Counted from the stretch's first letter, positions 44,784 through 53,966 are shown. The stretch is 64,000 nucleotides of DNA from Longimicrobiales bacterium (GCA_951813395.1 OX638356.1:3360501-3424500), one strand, 5' to 3'. The notes: a model not told the origin generated them from the sequence alone. Numbers and translations are program-made.

Positions 44784-45934
44784 AGATCCGGTCGCTTTGC
44801 CTGACTCTTGCCGCCGCGCTTGCGATCTCGGGGTGCGAGGGTGGCGACCGCACGGCCGCCGCGACGATGGGCGCAAGTGATGGCGCCGTCGTGAAGGGGG
44901 GAGACGACCGCACCGGGCCCTACGATCCCGTAGCCGGGTGGTGGAAGGCCGCACCGAACCACGACGACGAGTGGGGCTGGGGACAGGTGGCCGGCGTGGC
45001 GGTCGACCACGCGGACCGAATCATCGTGGTCACGCGCGGCGACTGGCCCGCCGATCGCTCGGTGCCCCGTGAGGGGCGGTTGCGGCGCACGAACTACGTT
45101 GTCGTCGCCAACGGAAACGGCGAGATCGTGGAACAGTGGGCGCAGTGGGACTCGATCTTCACGCTCCCGCACCAGGTGTACATCAACCCGTACGACCCCG
45201 ACCGGCATGTGTGGGTGATCGACAGCGGCGGCGGCCAGGGCCACATGCAGGTCGTCAAGTTCACGAACGATGGAAGCGAGATCGTGATGCGCCTGGGCGA
45301 GCGCGACCACCCGAAGACCCGCGAAGCCGCCCGGGCGCGCTCCGACTGGGGACCCCATACCTACGGCTGGCCGTCCAAACTGGCGTTCCTGCCGGACGGG
45401 AGCTTCCTCCTCGCCGACGGATACTGGAACTCGCGGATCATCAAGTACTCCGAGGAAGGCGAGTTCGTCATGCAGTGGGGCGGCCTCGGCACCGGTCCGG
45501 GCGAATTCGATCTTCTTCACGGTCTCGCTGTGGACGAGGACCGCGTCTACGTCGCCGACCGCCAGAACGAACGCCTTCAGTTGTTCACGCACGACGGGGA
45601 GTTCATCGAGGAGTGGCCGAACATCTTCGATCCGGTGAACATCTGGCTGGACGACAGCGGGTCGGTCTGGGTCCTGGACGGGAGCCTGAACCGCATGCTG
45701 CAGTACGACCGGGATGGCGTTCTCCAGGATTACTGGGGAGCCTACGGCGCGGCCGGCGCGATCGGACGCGGCATCTGGCCGGGCGGGCTGTCTCTGCCGC
45801 ACCAGTTGGACATGGACGAGAACGGCGCCCTGTACATCGCGTCGTACAGCGGCGGCTGGATCAACAAGTTCACGCCGAGGCCGGACGCGGACCCGGACAG
45901 GCTCCTGGGCTCGAGGTTGCTGCTCACCCGCTGA
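44780..45934 (+). CDS. NHL-repeat beta-propeller lipoprotein
   Basis: 384 residues. Lipobox ALAISGC (Cys about 19). A six-bladed NHL propeller follows with repeats such as VAGVAVDHADRIIVVTRG, PHQVYINPYDPDRHVWVIDS, WPSKLAFLPDGSFLLADGYW, LLHGLAVDEDRVYVADRQNE and LPHQLDMDENGALYIASYSG. The set of blades resembles the lyase domain of peptidyl-alpha-hydroxyglycine alpha-amidating enzymes, but function in bacteria is unclear. The ATGA overlap with the ankyrin gene makes it the fourth gene of the operon. Confidence 0.85.
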   Translation: MKIRSLCLTLAAALAISGCEGGDRTAAATMGASDGAVVKGGDDRTGPYDPVAGWWKAAPNHDDEWGWGQVAGVAVDHADRIIVVTRGDWPADRSVPREGRLRRTNYVVVANGNGEIVEQWAQWDSIFTLPHQVYINPYDPDRHVWVIDSGGGQGHMQVVKFTNDGSEIVMRLGERDHPKTREAARARSDWGPHTYGWPSKLAFLPDGSFLLADGYWNSRIIKYSEEGEFVMQWGGLGTGPGEFDLLHGLAVDEDRVYVADRQNERLQLFTHDGEFIEEWPNIFDPVNIWLDDSGSVWVLDGSLNRMLQYDRDGVLQDYWGAYGAAGAIGRGIWPGGLSLPHQLDMDENGALYIASYSGGWINKFTPRPDADPDRLLGSRLLLTR

Positions 45935-45993
45935 CGACCGGCGCAGGCAGCGAGCACTTCCAGGACTGCATGGGCTGACAGATCCGAGAGCAA

Positions 45994-46281
45994 ATGGCCG
46001 ACCCGCCCACCGACTCGGCCGTCCGATCCGTGCTGCGGATCCTCGTCGAGAAGGGACACCTGTCAAGCGCGTACGACGGGCCTCGCTACGTCTACTCGCC
46101 CACGGTCCCGGCACAGCGGGCGCGCACCTCGGCCATGCAGCATGTCCTGAGGACGTTCTATGGCGGCTCGGTCGAGGGCGCGGTCGCCACCCTGCTCCAG
46201 TTGGAGGACGGCAAGCTCACATCAAGGGAGCGCACGCGCATCAAGGCGCTGATCGACCAGGCGTCCGAGGAGGGCCGGTGA
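45994..46281 (+). CDS. BlaI/MecI-family regulator, N-terminally truncated
   Basis: 95 residues against about 120-130 in the family. The recognition part DSAVRSVLRILVEKGHLSSA, the wing DGPRYVYSPTVPAQRAR and the dimer domain (MQHVLRTFYGGSVEGAVATL) are present. The first ~30 residues of the winged helix (helix 1-2) are missing: the in-frame sequence upstream, QIREQ, continues the family but then meets a TGA. Removing two bases (AG) there would restore ADIREQM, so a small indel plus truncation is likely. Its stop overlaps the M56 gene (TGATG). Repressor activity is doubtful. Confidence 0.7.
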   Translation: MADPPTDSAVRSVLRILVEKGHLSSAYDGPRYVYSPTVPAQRARTSAMQHVLRTFYGGSVEGAVATLLQLEDGKLTSRERTRIKALIDQASEEGR

Positions 46282-48458
46282 TGAACTGGCTGATCGCACC
46301 CCACTCTGCGGACCTGTTCGGACTGGCCATCAGGGCCACCATCCTGCTTTCGGCGGCGCTGGCCCTGGCATGGCTCGCCCGCAAGGGCCCCGCGAGGGTC
46401 CGTCATCTGCTCTGGACCACGACCTTTGCGCTTCTCCTCGCGCTGCCTGTCCTCAGCCTCGTCGGCCCTTCATGGGAGGTGCCGATCATCCCCTCCATCG
46501 GCAGCGCTCCCCCGGCAGCTGCCGCTGAGGCTCCCCTGGCCGACCGCCCCGAGAGCGCATTCTTCACGCTGCCCGCACCCGCCCCAACGTCGCCGGAAGC
46601 CGGGTCCGCGCCAGTCCCGGTGCAGGAGCCGGTGGCGCCTTCGCGCGCCATCTACTTTCCCCTTCTGCTCTGGGCACTGGGCTGCGCCGCCGGGCTGGCC
46701 TCGCTCGCGAGGGGCGGGATTCGGTTCGCGGGCCTCGTTCGCGCGGCCACACCCCTTGGCGATCCCGCCCGCCTCGGACAGGTGGAAGCGGTGCGCCGAC
46801 AACTGGGGATCGACGGCAACGCGCGGGTCGTCCTCAGCCCGAAGGCCGCCACGCCCATGACGGGCGGCCTGTGGAAACCCGTGGTCCTGCTGCCAATGTC
46901 GGCGACGCTGTGGACGCCCGAGCGGTGGAGGGTCGTGCTGGCACATGAAATGGTCCATCTGCGCCGCCGCGACGTGCTCCGGCAACTCTTGGTCCGGGCA
47001 GGGCTCGCACTCTACTGGTTCCACCCCCTGAGCTGGATGGCGGCGCGGCGCGCGGCGTCCGCGAGCGAGGAAGCCTGCGACGAGGAGGTGTTGGCACTCG
47101 GCACCCGCCCATCGGAGTACGCCACGCACCTCCTTTCGCTGGCCGGGAACATGAGCGCCCACAGGCCGGTCCTGGCTCTGCCGATGGCCCAGCGATCACA
47201 CTCGCAGCTGGAGCTGAGAATCGTGGCCATCCTGAAGCCGAATCGACCGCGCCCGAGCAGCATGGCCACCGCGCTCATGATCACGGCGATCGGCGCGGTG
47301 GGGGTCTCGGCGGCGGTCGCGTATCCGGCCCGGACCGCTCAGCAGGACACCGTCACCGCAGTCCTCGCCGCCCGGATCGGAACCACGGGCGTGGACGAAG
47401 AGAGCACCGAGTACATCTTCGGCGACGTGACCTCCGTGGCCGCCGACGACCACGGTCGGATCTACGTTGCGGACCGCCTCGCACCGTCGGTTCGACTCTT
47501 CGGGGCCAACGGAGAGTTCATGGCCTGGATCGGACGGGAGGGCGAGGGGCCCGGTGAGTTCACATGGCCGGTCGACATCCTGCCCACGGCGGATGGCAGG
47601 CTTTTCGTGCGGGATTTGCGCATCACGACGTTCGCGACAAGTACTTTATCGGAGTATCCGGATTCCGTTGTCGACACGTGGAGGATTCCGCCGTACGCCA
47701 ATTCCAGTTCCTGGCGGGCCCGGCTGGCCGATGGCGTCTACTACTACCCGCACCTTTCCTCCCGACGTGGTGAACCTGTCGACTACTTCTATATGAAGTA
47801 CGGCCCGGAGGGACTCACAAGCGACACGGTAAGGGTGCCCGCCGTGGGGAACCTCGGGAGGCAGTTTACCGCGTTCTACATGGTCAGCCAGGGCAGTGGC
47901 CGGATGGTCGACGGACTGAACATCGCGCCCTTTGGTCCGCGTGCTGACTGGGACATGACCGGGCGTGGGACGATCATTGCGGGCGACGGAGAGACCTACC
48001 GGCTCCAGGAGTTCGACCAGGATGGCCGACTACTGAGGACGATCGACGGCCCCGAGTCAGAGAGGCGAGCCGTGCCGCAGGCCGAACGCGCGGACAGCAT
48101 GAGGGCGCTCGAGGCGAGGATCGATTCCCTTCCTGTCCCGTTGGAGGACGTCCTGCACGTCGCGCCCGAGATTCTGCGGGGGGAGATCCCGGATTCGCTG
48201 CCCGCGTTCATCGCCCTCCACATAGGCGCCTCCGACCGTATCTGGGTGGAACGCTGGCCCCCGGAAGGCAGGGGCTCGTCCCGCTACTACGATGTTCTGG
48301 AATACGACGGACGCTACAGCGGCGCGGTCGTCGTCCCGGCCCGATTGCTGGCGGATCCGCCACCATTCTTCGGCGACAAGGTCATCGTTGGCGTTGTCAG
48401 CGACCCGACAACCGAGGTGCACACGGTCGTCGCTTTCCGCTTTCGCCTGCCCAGGTAA
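46281..48458 (+). CDS. M56 (BlaR1-like) peptidase fused to a 6-bladed beta-propeller
   Basis: 725 residues. N-terminal membrane segments (about 10-32, 41-62, 123-145) surround the metallopeptidase site VLAHEMVHLRRRD (HExxH, about 221-225) and SASEEACDEEVLALG (Glu ligand about 265). A last membrane segment lies near 330-345. The remaining ~375 residues are a propeller (VTSVAADDHGRIYVADRLAP, GEFTWPVDILPTADGRLFVR, RYYDVLEYDGRYSGAVVV) in place of the penicillin-binding sensor of BlaR1. The propeller would face outside and act as sensor (inference), signalling to the adjacent BlaI. The regulator being truncated, the circuit may be broken. Confidence 0.85.
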   Translation: MNWLIAPHSADLFGLAIRATILLSAALALAWLARKGPARVRHLLWTTTFALLLALPVLSLVGPSWEVPIIPSIGSAPPAAAAEAPLADRPESAFFTLPAPAPTSPEAGSAPVPVQEPVAPSRAIYFPLLLWALGCAAGLASLARGGIRFAGLVRAATPLGDPARLGQVEAVRRQLGIDGNARVVLSPKAATPMTGGLWKPVVLLPMSATLWTPERWRVVLAHEMVHLRRRDVLRQLLVRAGLALYWFHPLSWMAARRAASASEEACDEEVLALGTRPSEYATHLLSLAGNMSAHRPVLALPMAQRSHSQLELRIVAILKPNRPRPSSMATALMITAIGAVGVSAAVAYPARTAQQDTVTAVLAARIGTTGVDEESTEYIFGDVTSVAADDHGRIYVADRLAPSVRLFGANGEFMAWIGREGEGPGEFTWPVDILPTADGRLFVRDLRITTFATSTLSEYPDSVVDTWRIPPYANSSSWRARLADGVYYYPHLSSRRGEPVDYFYMKYGPEGLTSDTVRVPAVGNLGRQFTAFYMVSQGSGRMVDGLNIAPFGPRADWDMTGRGTIIAGDGETYRLQEFDQDGRLLRTIDGPESERRAVPQAERADSMRALEARIDSLPVPLEDVLHVAPEILRGEIPDSLPAFIALHIGASDRIWVERWPPEGRGSSRYYDVLEYDGRYSGAVVVPARLLADPPPFFGDKVIVGVVSDPTTEVHTVVAFRFRLPR

Positions 48459-48568
48459 ACAAGCGAAACCAACCCCCCGACCGCGCCGTAGTTTCCACTG
48501 CGCGCAACCCCTTCCGGCAGCGAATCGACCGGTTCGCTCATGCGCGCGACTCGGGGCGGGAAGTCAAC

Positions 48569-49660
48569 ATGGGAACAGGCACGAAGGTGGTTGTCGGGGT
48601 GATCGTCGTCGGAGGCCTGGGAGCCTCGGCGTTCGCAGTGCTCACGGCAGGGGACGGCGAGACCGAGGTGGACACGGTCGCTGTGGAGAGGGGCGAAATC
48701 GTGGACCGCGCACTCGCGGTTGGACGCATTGAACCGCTCGTCGAAGTCAGCGTGAAGTCACAACTCGCGGGCGTCGTGCGCCGGATGTTCAAGGAACCCG
48801 GCCAGTACGTCCTTCGGGGTGAGCCTCTGCTCGAAGTCCAGCCCAACCCGACACCGATCGAACTGGTCGAGGCGCGTCGCAGCATCGAATTGCGCGAGAT
48901 CGAGCTGCAGCAACTCGAGAGGCGCCGCGATCGGCTGGCGGCGTTGCGCGACCAGGGGCTCGCGTCGGAGGAGGAATTCGAGGACGCCGACTACTCGTTC
49001 AACGAAGTCTCCCTCCAGCTCCAGATCGCCCGGGAGCGCCTGGCCCTGCTCTCGGAAGGGCGCGTGACCATCGGAGACGAGGCCATGGAAACGGTCATCC
49101 AAAGTCCCATCCAGGGCTTCATCCTGGAGAAAATGGTGGAAATCGGAGATCCGGTGGTCCCGCTCACGACGTTCCAGGAAGGTACCGTCCTCATGACGAT
49201 GGCCGAGATGGACGAACTGCTCTTCCGGGGAACGGTCGATGAAATCGATGTGGGGCGGCTGACCGAGGGAATGCCGGTCGAGGTCACGATCGGGGCTCTT
49301 CCCGACGCGCGCGTCGATGGGCAACTGACGAAGATCTCGCTCACGGGGCGCAACGAGGAGAACGCCACCATCTTTCCTGTCGAAATCGCGGTCGTGGCCG
49401 CAGAAGGAACGTTGCTGAGGGCGGGCTATTCGGCCAACGCCCAGGTCATCATCGAGCGCCGCTCGGACATCCTGATCATCCCGGAGCGCGTGGTCAGGTT
49501 CGAGGAAGGGGGGACGTTCGTGACGGTTCGCCTCGGGCCCGAAGAGACCGAGGAACGCGAGATCAGGACGGGTCTCAGCGACGGGATCAGTATCGAGGTA
49601 CTCGACGGCCTGGCGGAGGGCGAGCGCGTCATGGAGCCCCCGCGGCGCGAGATCACCTAG
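48569..49660 (+). CDS. MacA/HlyD-type periplasmic adaptor
   Basis: 363 residues. One N-terminal membrane anchor (VVVGVIVVGGLGASAFAVL), a biotinyl-lipoyl half (VSVKSQLAGVVRRMFKEPGQ), a helical hairpin at about 95-160 (EARRSIELREIELQQLERRR), the second lipoyl half (IQSPIQGFILEKMVEIGDPV) and beta-barrel/membrane-proximal domains to the end. Links inner-membrane ABC permease to an outer-membrane channel. Nineteen bases before the first permease gene, the same operon. Confidence 0.87.
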   Translation: MGTGTKVVVGVIVVGGLGASAFAVLTAGDGETEVDTVAVERGEIVDRALAVGRIEPLVEVSVKSQLAGVVRRMFKEPGQYVLRGEPLLEVQPNPTPIELVEARRSIELREIELQQLERRRDRLAALRDQGLASEEEFEDADYSFNEVSLQLQIARERLALLSEGRVTIGDEAMETVIQSPIQGFILEKMVEIGDPVVPLTTFQEGTVLMTMAEMDELLFRGTVDEIDVGRLTEGMPVEVTIGALPDARVDGQLTKISLTGRNEENATIFPVEIAVVAAEGTLLRAGYSANAQVIIERRSDILIIPERVVRFEEGGTFVTVRLGPEETEEREIRTGLSDGISIEVLDGLAEGERVMEPPRREIT

Positions 49661-49678
49661 GCAGCCCGTGCAAACGCC

Positions 49679-50911
49679 GTGAGGCTGGTCGACTCGGTTC
49701 GGCAGCTGTGGTCGGACCTTTCAGCCCAGCGTCTGCGCACGGCCGTGACCATACTCGGGATCACCTGGGGCACGGTGGCGGTCGTCGTTCTGCTCGCCTT
49801 TTCGGTCGGGCTCGAGCGGCAGACGCTCAAGCGGTTTCACGGGCTGGGGGACCGGATCGTCGTGCTCTTCGGCGGACGCACCGTGCTGGCCCACGCGGGG
49901 TTCAGGGAGGGGCGAACAATCCGGTTGCGCGAAACGGATGCCAAGATCCTCGCCCGCCAGATCCCCGACATCACGATGATCAGCCCCGAGTACTCGACAC
50001 GCGAGGCCCCCATCCGCCGCGGCCCGAACGGAGTCAGTCCCAATATCACGGGCATCCTTCCGGTGTATGGCGAGATGCGGAACATCTTCCCGCTTCCGGG
50101 CGGCAGGTTCATCAACGAGCGGGATCAGGAAGAGCGGCGCCGCGTCGTCTTCCTCGGCAACGAGGTCGCCAGTGTCCTCTTCGGGGACATGGATCCGGTC
50201 GGCGAGCAGGTGCGGATCGGGGATTCCCCCTTCACCGTGATCGGCGTGCTGCAGCCCAAGATCCAGAACAGCTCCTACAACTCGCGCGACGAAGACCGGG
50301 TGTTCATTCCGGCGAGCACACACGCAGCCATTTTCGGCTCGCGCTTCGTCTCGAACCTGGTTTACCGGACGGCGGACGCCTCGCGCACCGCGGCGGTAGA
50401 GGCGCGAGTCTACGAGGTGCTAGGCAGGAAGTACCGCTTCAATCCGCAGGACGAGGACGCACTCCAGGTCTGGGACACGGCCGAATGGGAGCGCATGTTC
50501 GGCTTCATGTTCCTCGGGTTCAAGCTGTTCTTTGCGATCGTGGGCTGCTTCACGCTCAGCGTAGGGGGGATCGGCGTCGCGAACATCATGTACATCGTGG
50601 TGCACGAGCGCACGAGCGAGATCGGGATCAAGCGCTCGGTCGGCGCAACCCAACGGTCCATCCTCTGGCAGTTCCTCACAGAGAGCGTCCTCATCGTGGC
50701 CATTGGGGCCGCGCTCGGCGTGCTCGTATCGGCAGGACTCGTGAAGGCGGTGTCCCTGTTCCCCATGAATGAGATCGTGGGCACGCCTGTGATCTCGCTC
50801 CAGGTGGCCGCCGTGACGATGGCGCTGCTCGCGTTCGTCGCGATGCTCGCCGGCCTGTTGCCCGCTCGTCGCGCCGCGGCGCTGGATCCGGTCGAATGTC
50901 TCCGTCACTAG
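49679..50911 (+). CDS. MacB/FtsX-type ABC permease, first copy
   Basis: 410 residues from a GTG. Helix 1 (TAVTILGITWGTVAVVVLLA), the large periplasmic MacB domain (about 45-275), then three helices (LFFAIVGCFTLSVGGIGVAN; SVLIVAIGAALGVLVSAGLV; AAVTMALLAFVAMLAGLLPA) and the C-terminal RRAAALDPVECLRH signature. No nucleotide-binding domain is fused, and no ATPase gene lies in the operon. Likely pairs with the next permease as a heterodimer. Confidence 0.87.
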   Translation: MRLVDSVRQLWSDLSAQRLRTAVTILGITWGTVAVVVLLAFSVGLERQTLKRFHGLGDRIVVLFGGRTVLAHAGFREGRTIRLRETDAKILARQIPDITMISPEYSTREAPIRRGPNGVSPNITGILPVYGEMRNIFPLPGGRFINERDQEERRRVVFLGNEVASVLFGDMDPVGEQVRIGDSPFTVIGVLQPKIQNSSYNSRDEDRVFIPASTHAAIFGSRFVSNLVYRTADASRTAAVEARVYEVLGRKYRFNPQDEDALQVWDTAEWERMFGFMFLGFKLFFAIVGCFTLSVGGIGVANIMYIVVHERTSEIGIKRSVGATQRSILWQFLTESVLIVAIGAALGVLVSAGLVKAVSLFPMNEIVGTPVISLQVAAVTMALLAFVAMLAGLLPARRAAALDPVECLRH

Positions 50912-50976
50912 CAGCGCGTGGACACGTCTGCGGACTGCGGGCATCGGCGCACCGCACCCGCGCGGTGGTCTGACCG

Positions 50977-52221
50977 ATGTGGAAGATACTCTTCGCGGAG
51001 GTCCTCGGTGACCTGCGGACTCAGCGCACACGCACATTCCTCACGATCTTCGCCATGGTGTGGGGAACGATCTCGATCGTCCTGCTGCTTGCCTTTGGCC
51101 AGGGCCTCCGAAACCAGGTCTCGGTGGGCCTGCTCAATGCCGGAGAACGGATCTTCATGGTCTACGGCGGCCAGACGAGCCTCGAGCACGGGGGTCTCTC
51201 GAGGGGACGCCGGATACGGCTGCGGGAAGATGATCTCGACCTGGTCCTGCGTGCGATCCCGGAATTCGAGTTCGGCAGTCCTTCCTACGGGCGTGGCCGG
51301 ACGCATCTCGAGGCGGGCGAGAACCAGACCACGACCTATATGGAGGGCGTGGACCCGATCTTCTCCGAGCTGCGGCGCATGTTCCCCGCCCCCGGCGGAC
51401 GGTTCATCAATCAGCGCGACATCGATCAGAAGCGGCGCGTGCTCTTCCTGGGTGACGAGATCGCGGCGCGGTTGTTCGGCGACACGCCGCCGGTGGGACA
51501 GACCATCCTGCTCGATGGGCTCTCCTTCCGGGTGATCGGCGTGATGGAATCCAAGTTCCAGGATTCGAGCAACAACGGCCCGGACGAGAACCGCGCCGTG
51601 ATCCCGGCCTCCACGTTCCGGAACATCTACGGCAACGAGTTCGTGAACCACCTCCTCGTGCGGCCGCGCAATGTCGCCGACGCGCCGGTCGCCAAGCGGG
51701 AGCTGTACCGGGTCCTCGGTGGCCGGCACAGGTTCGACCCGGCGGACGAACGAGCGCTCGGAATCTGGGACTTTATAGAAGACGAGAAGATCGTGGGTCA
51801 GATCGGTTTCGGCATCCAGGTCTTCCTGGGACTGGTAGGCGCTTTCACGCTGCTGGTCGCCGGGGTCGGCGTGGCAAACATCATGTATGTCGTCGTGCGC
51901 GAGCGGACACGCGAGATCGGCATCAAGCTCGCCGTGGGCGCGCGACGACGGCACATCGTCAACCAGTTCCTGTTCGAGGCGGTCCTCATCACGGTCGGCG
52001 GGGGTCTGTTCGGACTCGCGATCGCTTCGCTCCTGGTGGCGGCCATCGACAGCGTTCCCAGCGACAACCCGGCCATGGCGTACATCATGAATCCGGAGCT
52101 CTCCCTCCCGGTCGCGTCGATCTGCGTCGGCATGCTCATGGCGATCGGGCTCGTGGCAGGAATACTGCCTGCGCGCAAGGCGGCGCGTCTCGACCCAGTG
52201 GAGTCCCTGAGATACGAATAG
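50977..52221 (+). CDS. MacB/FtsX-type ABC permease, second copy
   Basis: 414 residues, same layout as the preceding permease: helix 1 (RTFLTIFAMVWGTISIVLLL), MacB periplasmic domain with GGRFINQRDIDQKRRVLFLG, three C-terminal helices and RKAARLDPVESLRYE. The two share their order of motifs (GGRFIN, FLG-E, GVGVANIMY-VV-ERT-EIGIK), so they come from an old duplication. The required ATPase must be encoded elsewhere. Confidence 0.87.
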   Translation: MWKILFAEVLGDLRTQRTRTFLTIFAMVWGTISIVLLLAFGQGLRNQVSVGLLNAGERIFMVYGGQTSLEHGGLSRGRRIRLREDDLDLVLRAIPEFEFGSPSYGRGRTHLEAGENQTTTYMEGVDPIFSELRRMFPAPGGRFINQRDIDQKRRVLFLGDEIAARLFGDTPPVGQTILLDGLSFRVIGVMESKFQDSSNNGPDENRAVIPASTFRNIYGNEFVNHLLVRPRNVADAPVAKRELYRVLGGRHRFDPADERALGIWDFIEDEKIVGQIGFGIQVFLGLVGAFTLLVAGVGVANIMYVVVRERTREIGIKLAVGARRRHIVNQFLFEAVLITVGGGLFGLAIASLLVAAIDSVPSDNPAMAYIMNPELSLPVASICVGMLMAIGLVAGILPARKAARLDPVESLRYE

Positions 52222-52250
52222 GAGCAGGTCGCAATCAGACGAGCTGCCGG

Positions 52251-52508
52251 TTGACCAGGCGGGCCATCCTGGATGAACTCGTCGATCGGTCGGGTCAATC
52301 GCTCTTTGAACTCTGTGCGCGCCTTATCATGAAACACGGCATCAGCTCCTCGCGGCAGGCGATCTCGCAACACCTGGACGTCCTGGAAGCCGCCGGGCTC
52401 ATTGGCACGAGGCGCGAGGGGAGGTCGAAGCTCCACTGGTTCGAGCGTTCCTGCCGTTGGACTGGACGCTGCTGGATTGTGCCGCGAAAGCGCGAAAGCC
52501 GGGCTTGA
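52251..52508 (+). CDS. ArsR-type winged-helix regulator, short and possibly degraded
   Basis: 85 residues from a TTG; the frame is open further upstream without a better start. Residues 1-60 match the DNA-binding core (TRRAILDELVDRSGQSLFEL, SSSRQAISQHLDVLEAAGLI, then TRREGRSKLHWFE). The usual first ~10 residues (LADP before TRRAIL) are absent and the tail after LHWFE (RSCRWTGRCWIVPRKRESRA) does not look like the family, so a frameshift near 52440 is possible. It could control the adjacent transporter operon. Confidence 0.55.
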   Translation: MTRRAILDELVDRSGQSLFELCARLIMKHGISSSRQAISQHLDVLEAAGLIGTRREGRSKLHWFERSCRWTGRCWIVPRKRESRA

Positions 52509-52548
52509 ATGGCGGGAATCGCGGATGCGCCGCGCCGGTCTTCGCAAC

Positions 52549-53727
52549 TTACCCGGATGGTGCGCCTCGGTACTCGGAGGCCCCCGCGAGCCTCGGTCGC
52601 AGCACGACAGTTCTCGTATCACCGGCTGGCGTTTCGCGCACCATCGTCATCATACCCGAACCGCAAACCGGCATGAGCGGTTCGTCAACCCGCTTTTCCG
52701 CGAGGACGCGACCCCCTCCGTTGAGGTCCAGAACTTCGATCTTGGTGTCACGGGTTGCCGTGGCCCAGCCTATGTCCCAAGCGTCGGGCCGCACGCCTGG
52801 GCGCCAGCGCTCGTCGGGAATGACCGAATACGTCCAAAGCAAGCCATCGGATTCCTCCCAGACGTGCAGGAGCCTGCGGGGCGAGGGTACGTCCACATGC
52901 CAAGCGTCGACTTCGTCAATGGACGCAGGCGGATTCGGTCGAAACCACTCTGCGTCGCGTACTACAACCAAGTCCCGCACGCCCGGACGGGACCACCGAT
53001 GAAGCTCGTACGACCAGATACGGGTGGTCCAATAGCTGCCGGACACCCCCGGAGCCACATTCCGTCCGTCAAGATCCGGCATCATTAGCTCAAGAAGTCG
53101 ATCCGAAGGAGGATCATGCGCTGCAATCTCGTCACCCATCCGGTCCAGTATCCTTACCATCCCAACATCCCCGTCGTCGCGACGGTAGTCCACGCGCCTC
53201 TGAAGAATGAAGGACCCGTCGCCAAGGCGCGCCACCGCATCGAACCGCCAAGGAACCGAAAAAGACCTCTGCCATATTCCCAAAGGGTCGAAGGTCGAGA
53301 TCTGGCGGCGGCGGTGGTCAACCACATAAAGGGTATCGCCAGCCCCAACGATCACGGACAGATCCACCCCAAGCTCGCCGGGTCCCTGACCTCCCCGCCC
53401 GATCGACCGCACTGCCCGGCCCGAGGCGTCATAGACGAACAGCATTTCTCCGCCAACCAGCCCACTGGACACGAACTCGCCGTTGGACAGCCGACCTACG
53501 ACACACTGGAGGTTCGGGCTGTCATACCGGAAGCTGGCCGAATCGGTCGGATGGCCGAGAACAGCCACCTCCTCCAAGACGATTTCGCATTCCTCGCAAG
53601 AGGGATCGCCGCGAATGACCACCGGGCGTGGTAGCTCGTGGACCTCGGGCTCTTCCGCGCAGCCGCCGCCCAGCACTGCTAGAACTGCGGGCACCGCCCT
53701 TCCGAGCCGACACCGGCGGACGAACAT
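52549..53727 (-). CDS. 6-bladed beta-propeller lipoprotein
   Basis: 392 residues from the ATG at 53725-53727, chosen because it puts a signal with lipobox (AVLAVLGGGC, Cys about 23) at the N-terminus. The body shows the repeated blades of this family: LQCVVGRLSNGEFVSSGLVG, MLFVYDASGRAVRSIGRGGQ-type strands, GPGELGVDLSVIVGAGDTLY, RRQISTFDPLGIWQRSFSVP and DAVARLGDGSFILQRRVDYR. Function unknown; a periplasmic-side binding protein is likely. A small cysteine-rich secreted peptide gene ends 20 bases upstream on the same strand. Confidence 0.82.
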   Translation of the reverse strand: MFVRRCRLGRAVPAVLAVLGGGCAEEPEVHELPRPVVIRGDPSCEECEIVLEEVAVLGHPTDSASFRYDSPNLQCVVGRLSNGEFVSSGLVGGEMLFVYDASGRAVRSIGRGGQGPGELGVDLSVIVGAGDTLYVVDHRRRQISTFDPLGIWQRSFSVPWRFDAVARLGDGSFILQRRVDYRRDDGDVGMVRILDRMGDEIAAHDPPSDRLLELMMPDLDGRNVAPGVSGSYWTTRIWSYELHRWSRPGVRDLVVVRDAEWFRPNPPASIDEVDAWHVDVPSPRRLLHVWEESDGLLWTYSVIPDERWRPGVRPDAWDIGWATATRDTKIEVLDLNGGGRVLAEKRVDEPLMPVCGSGMMTMVRETPAGDTRTVVLRPRLAGASEYRGAPSG

Positions 53728-53747
53728 CGGGAAACGGAGGGCGAACC

Positions 53748-53966
53748 TTAGGGCCACGTCTGACAGGTACCCGGATCCCCACGCGTGCCGGAGCAATCGC
53801 CCCAGCAATTGATACTACAGTGCAGGGAGCTGGTACACACCTGCTCCTCGTCGCATTCTGGGGCTTGGCACTGAGCCGCAGGCCGCAGGCCCGGGACAGC
53901 GGCCTCGACGGACAGAAAGGCCAATCCAAGTATGGCGGCCAGCACGAAGTGGCAAAATCTGATCAT
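53748..53966 (-). CDS. Small secreted cysteine-rich peptide
   Basis: 72 residues. A clear Sec signal (MIRFCHFVLAAILGLAFLSV, cut near EAA) is followed by about 48 residues with seven Cys: spacing C-x4-C-x5-C-x5-C-x3-C-x3-C-x9-C. The ATG overlaps the stop of the frameshifted gene upstream (TGATG), and the propeller lipoprotein gene starts 20 bases downstream, so all three are probably one transcript. I know no family for it. The layout recalls the small NVEALT-type peptides encoded next to 6-bladed propellers in Bacteroidota, but no NVEALT motif is present. Confidence 0.6.
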   Translation of the reverse strand: MIRFCHFVLAAILGLAFLSVEAAVPGLRPAAQCQAPECDEEQVCTSSLHCSINCWGDCSGTRGDPGTCQTWP

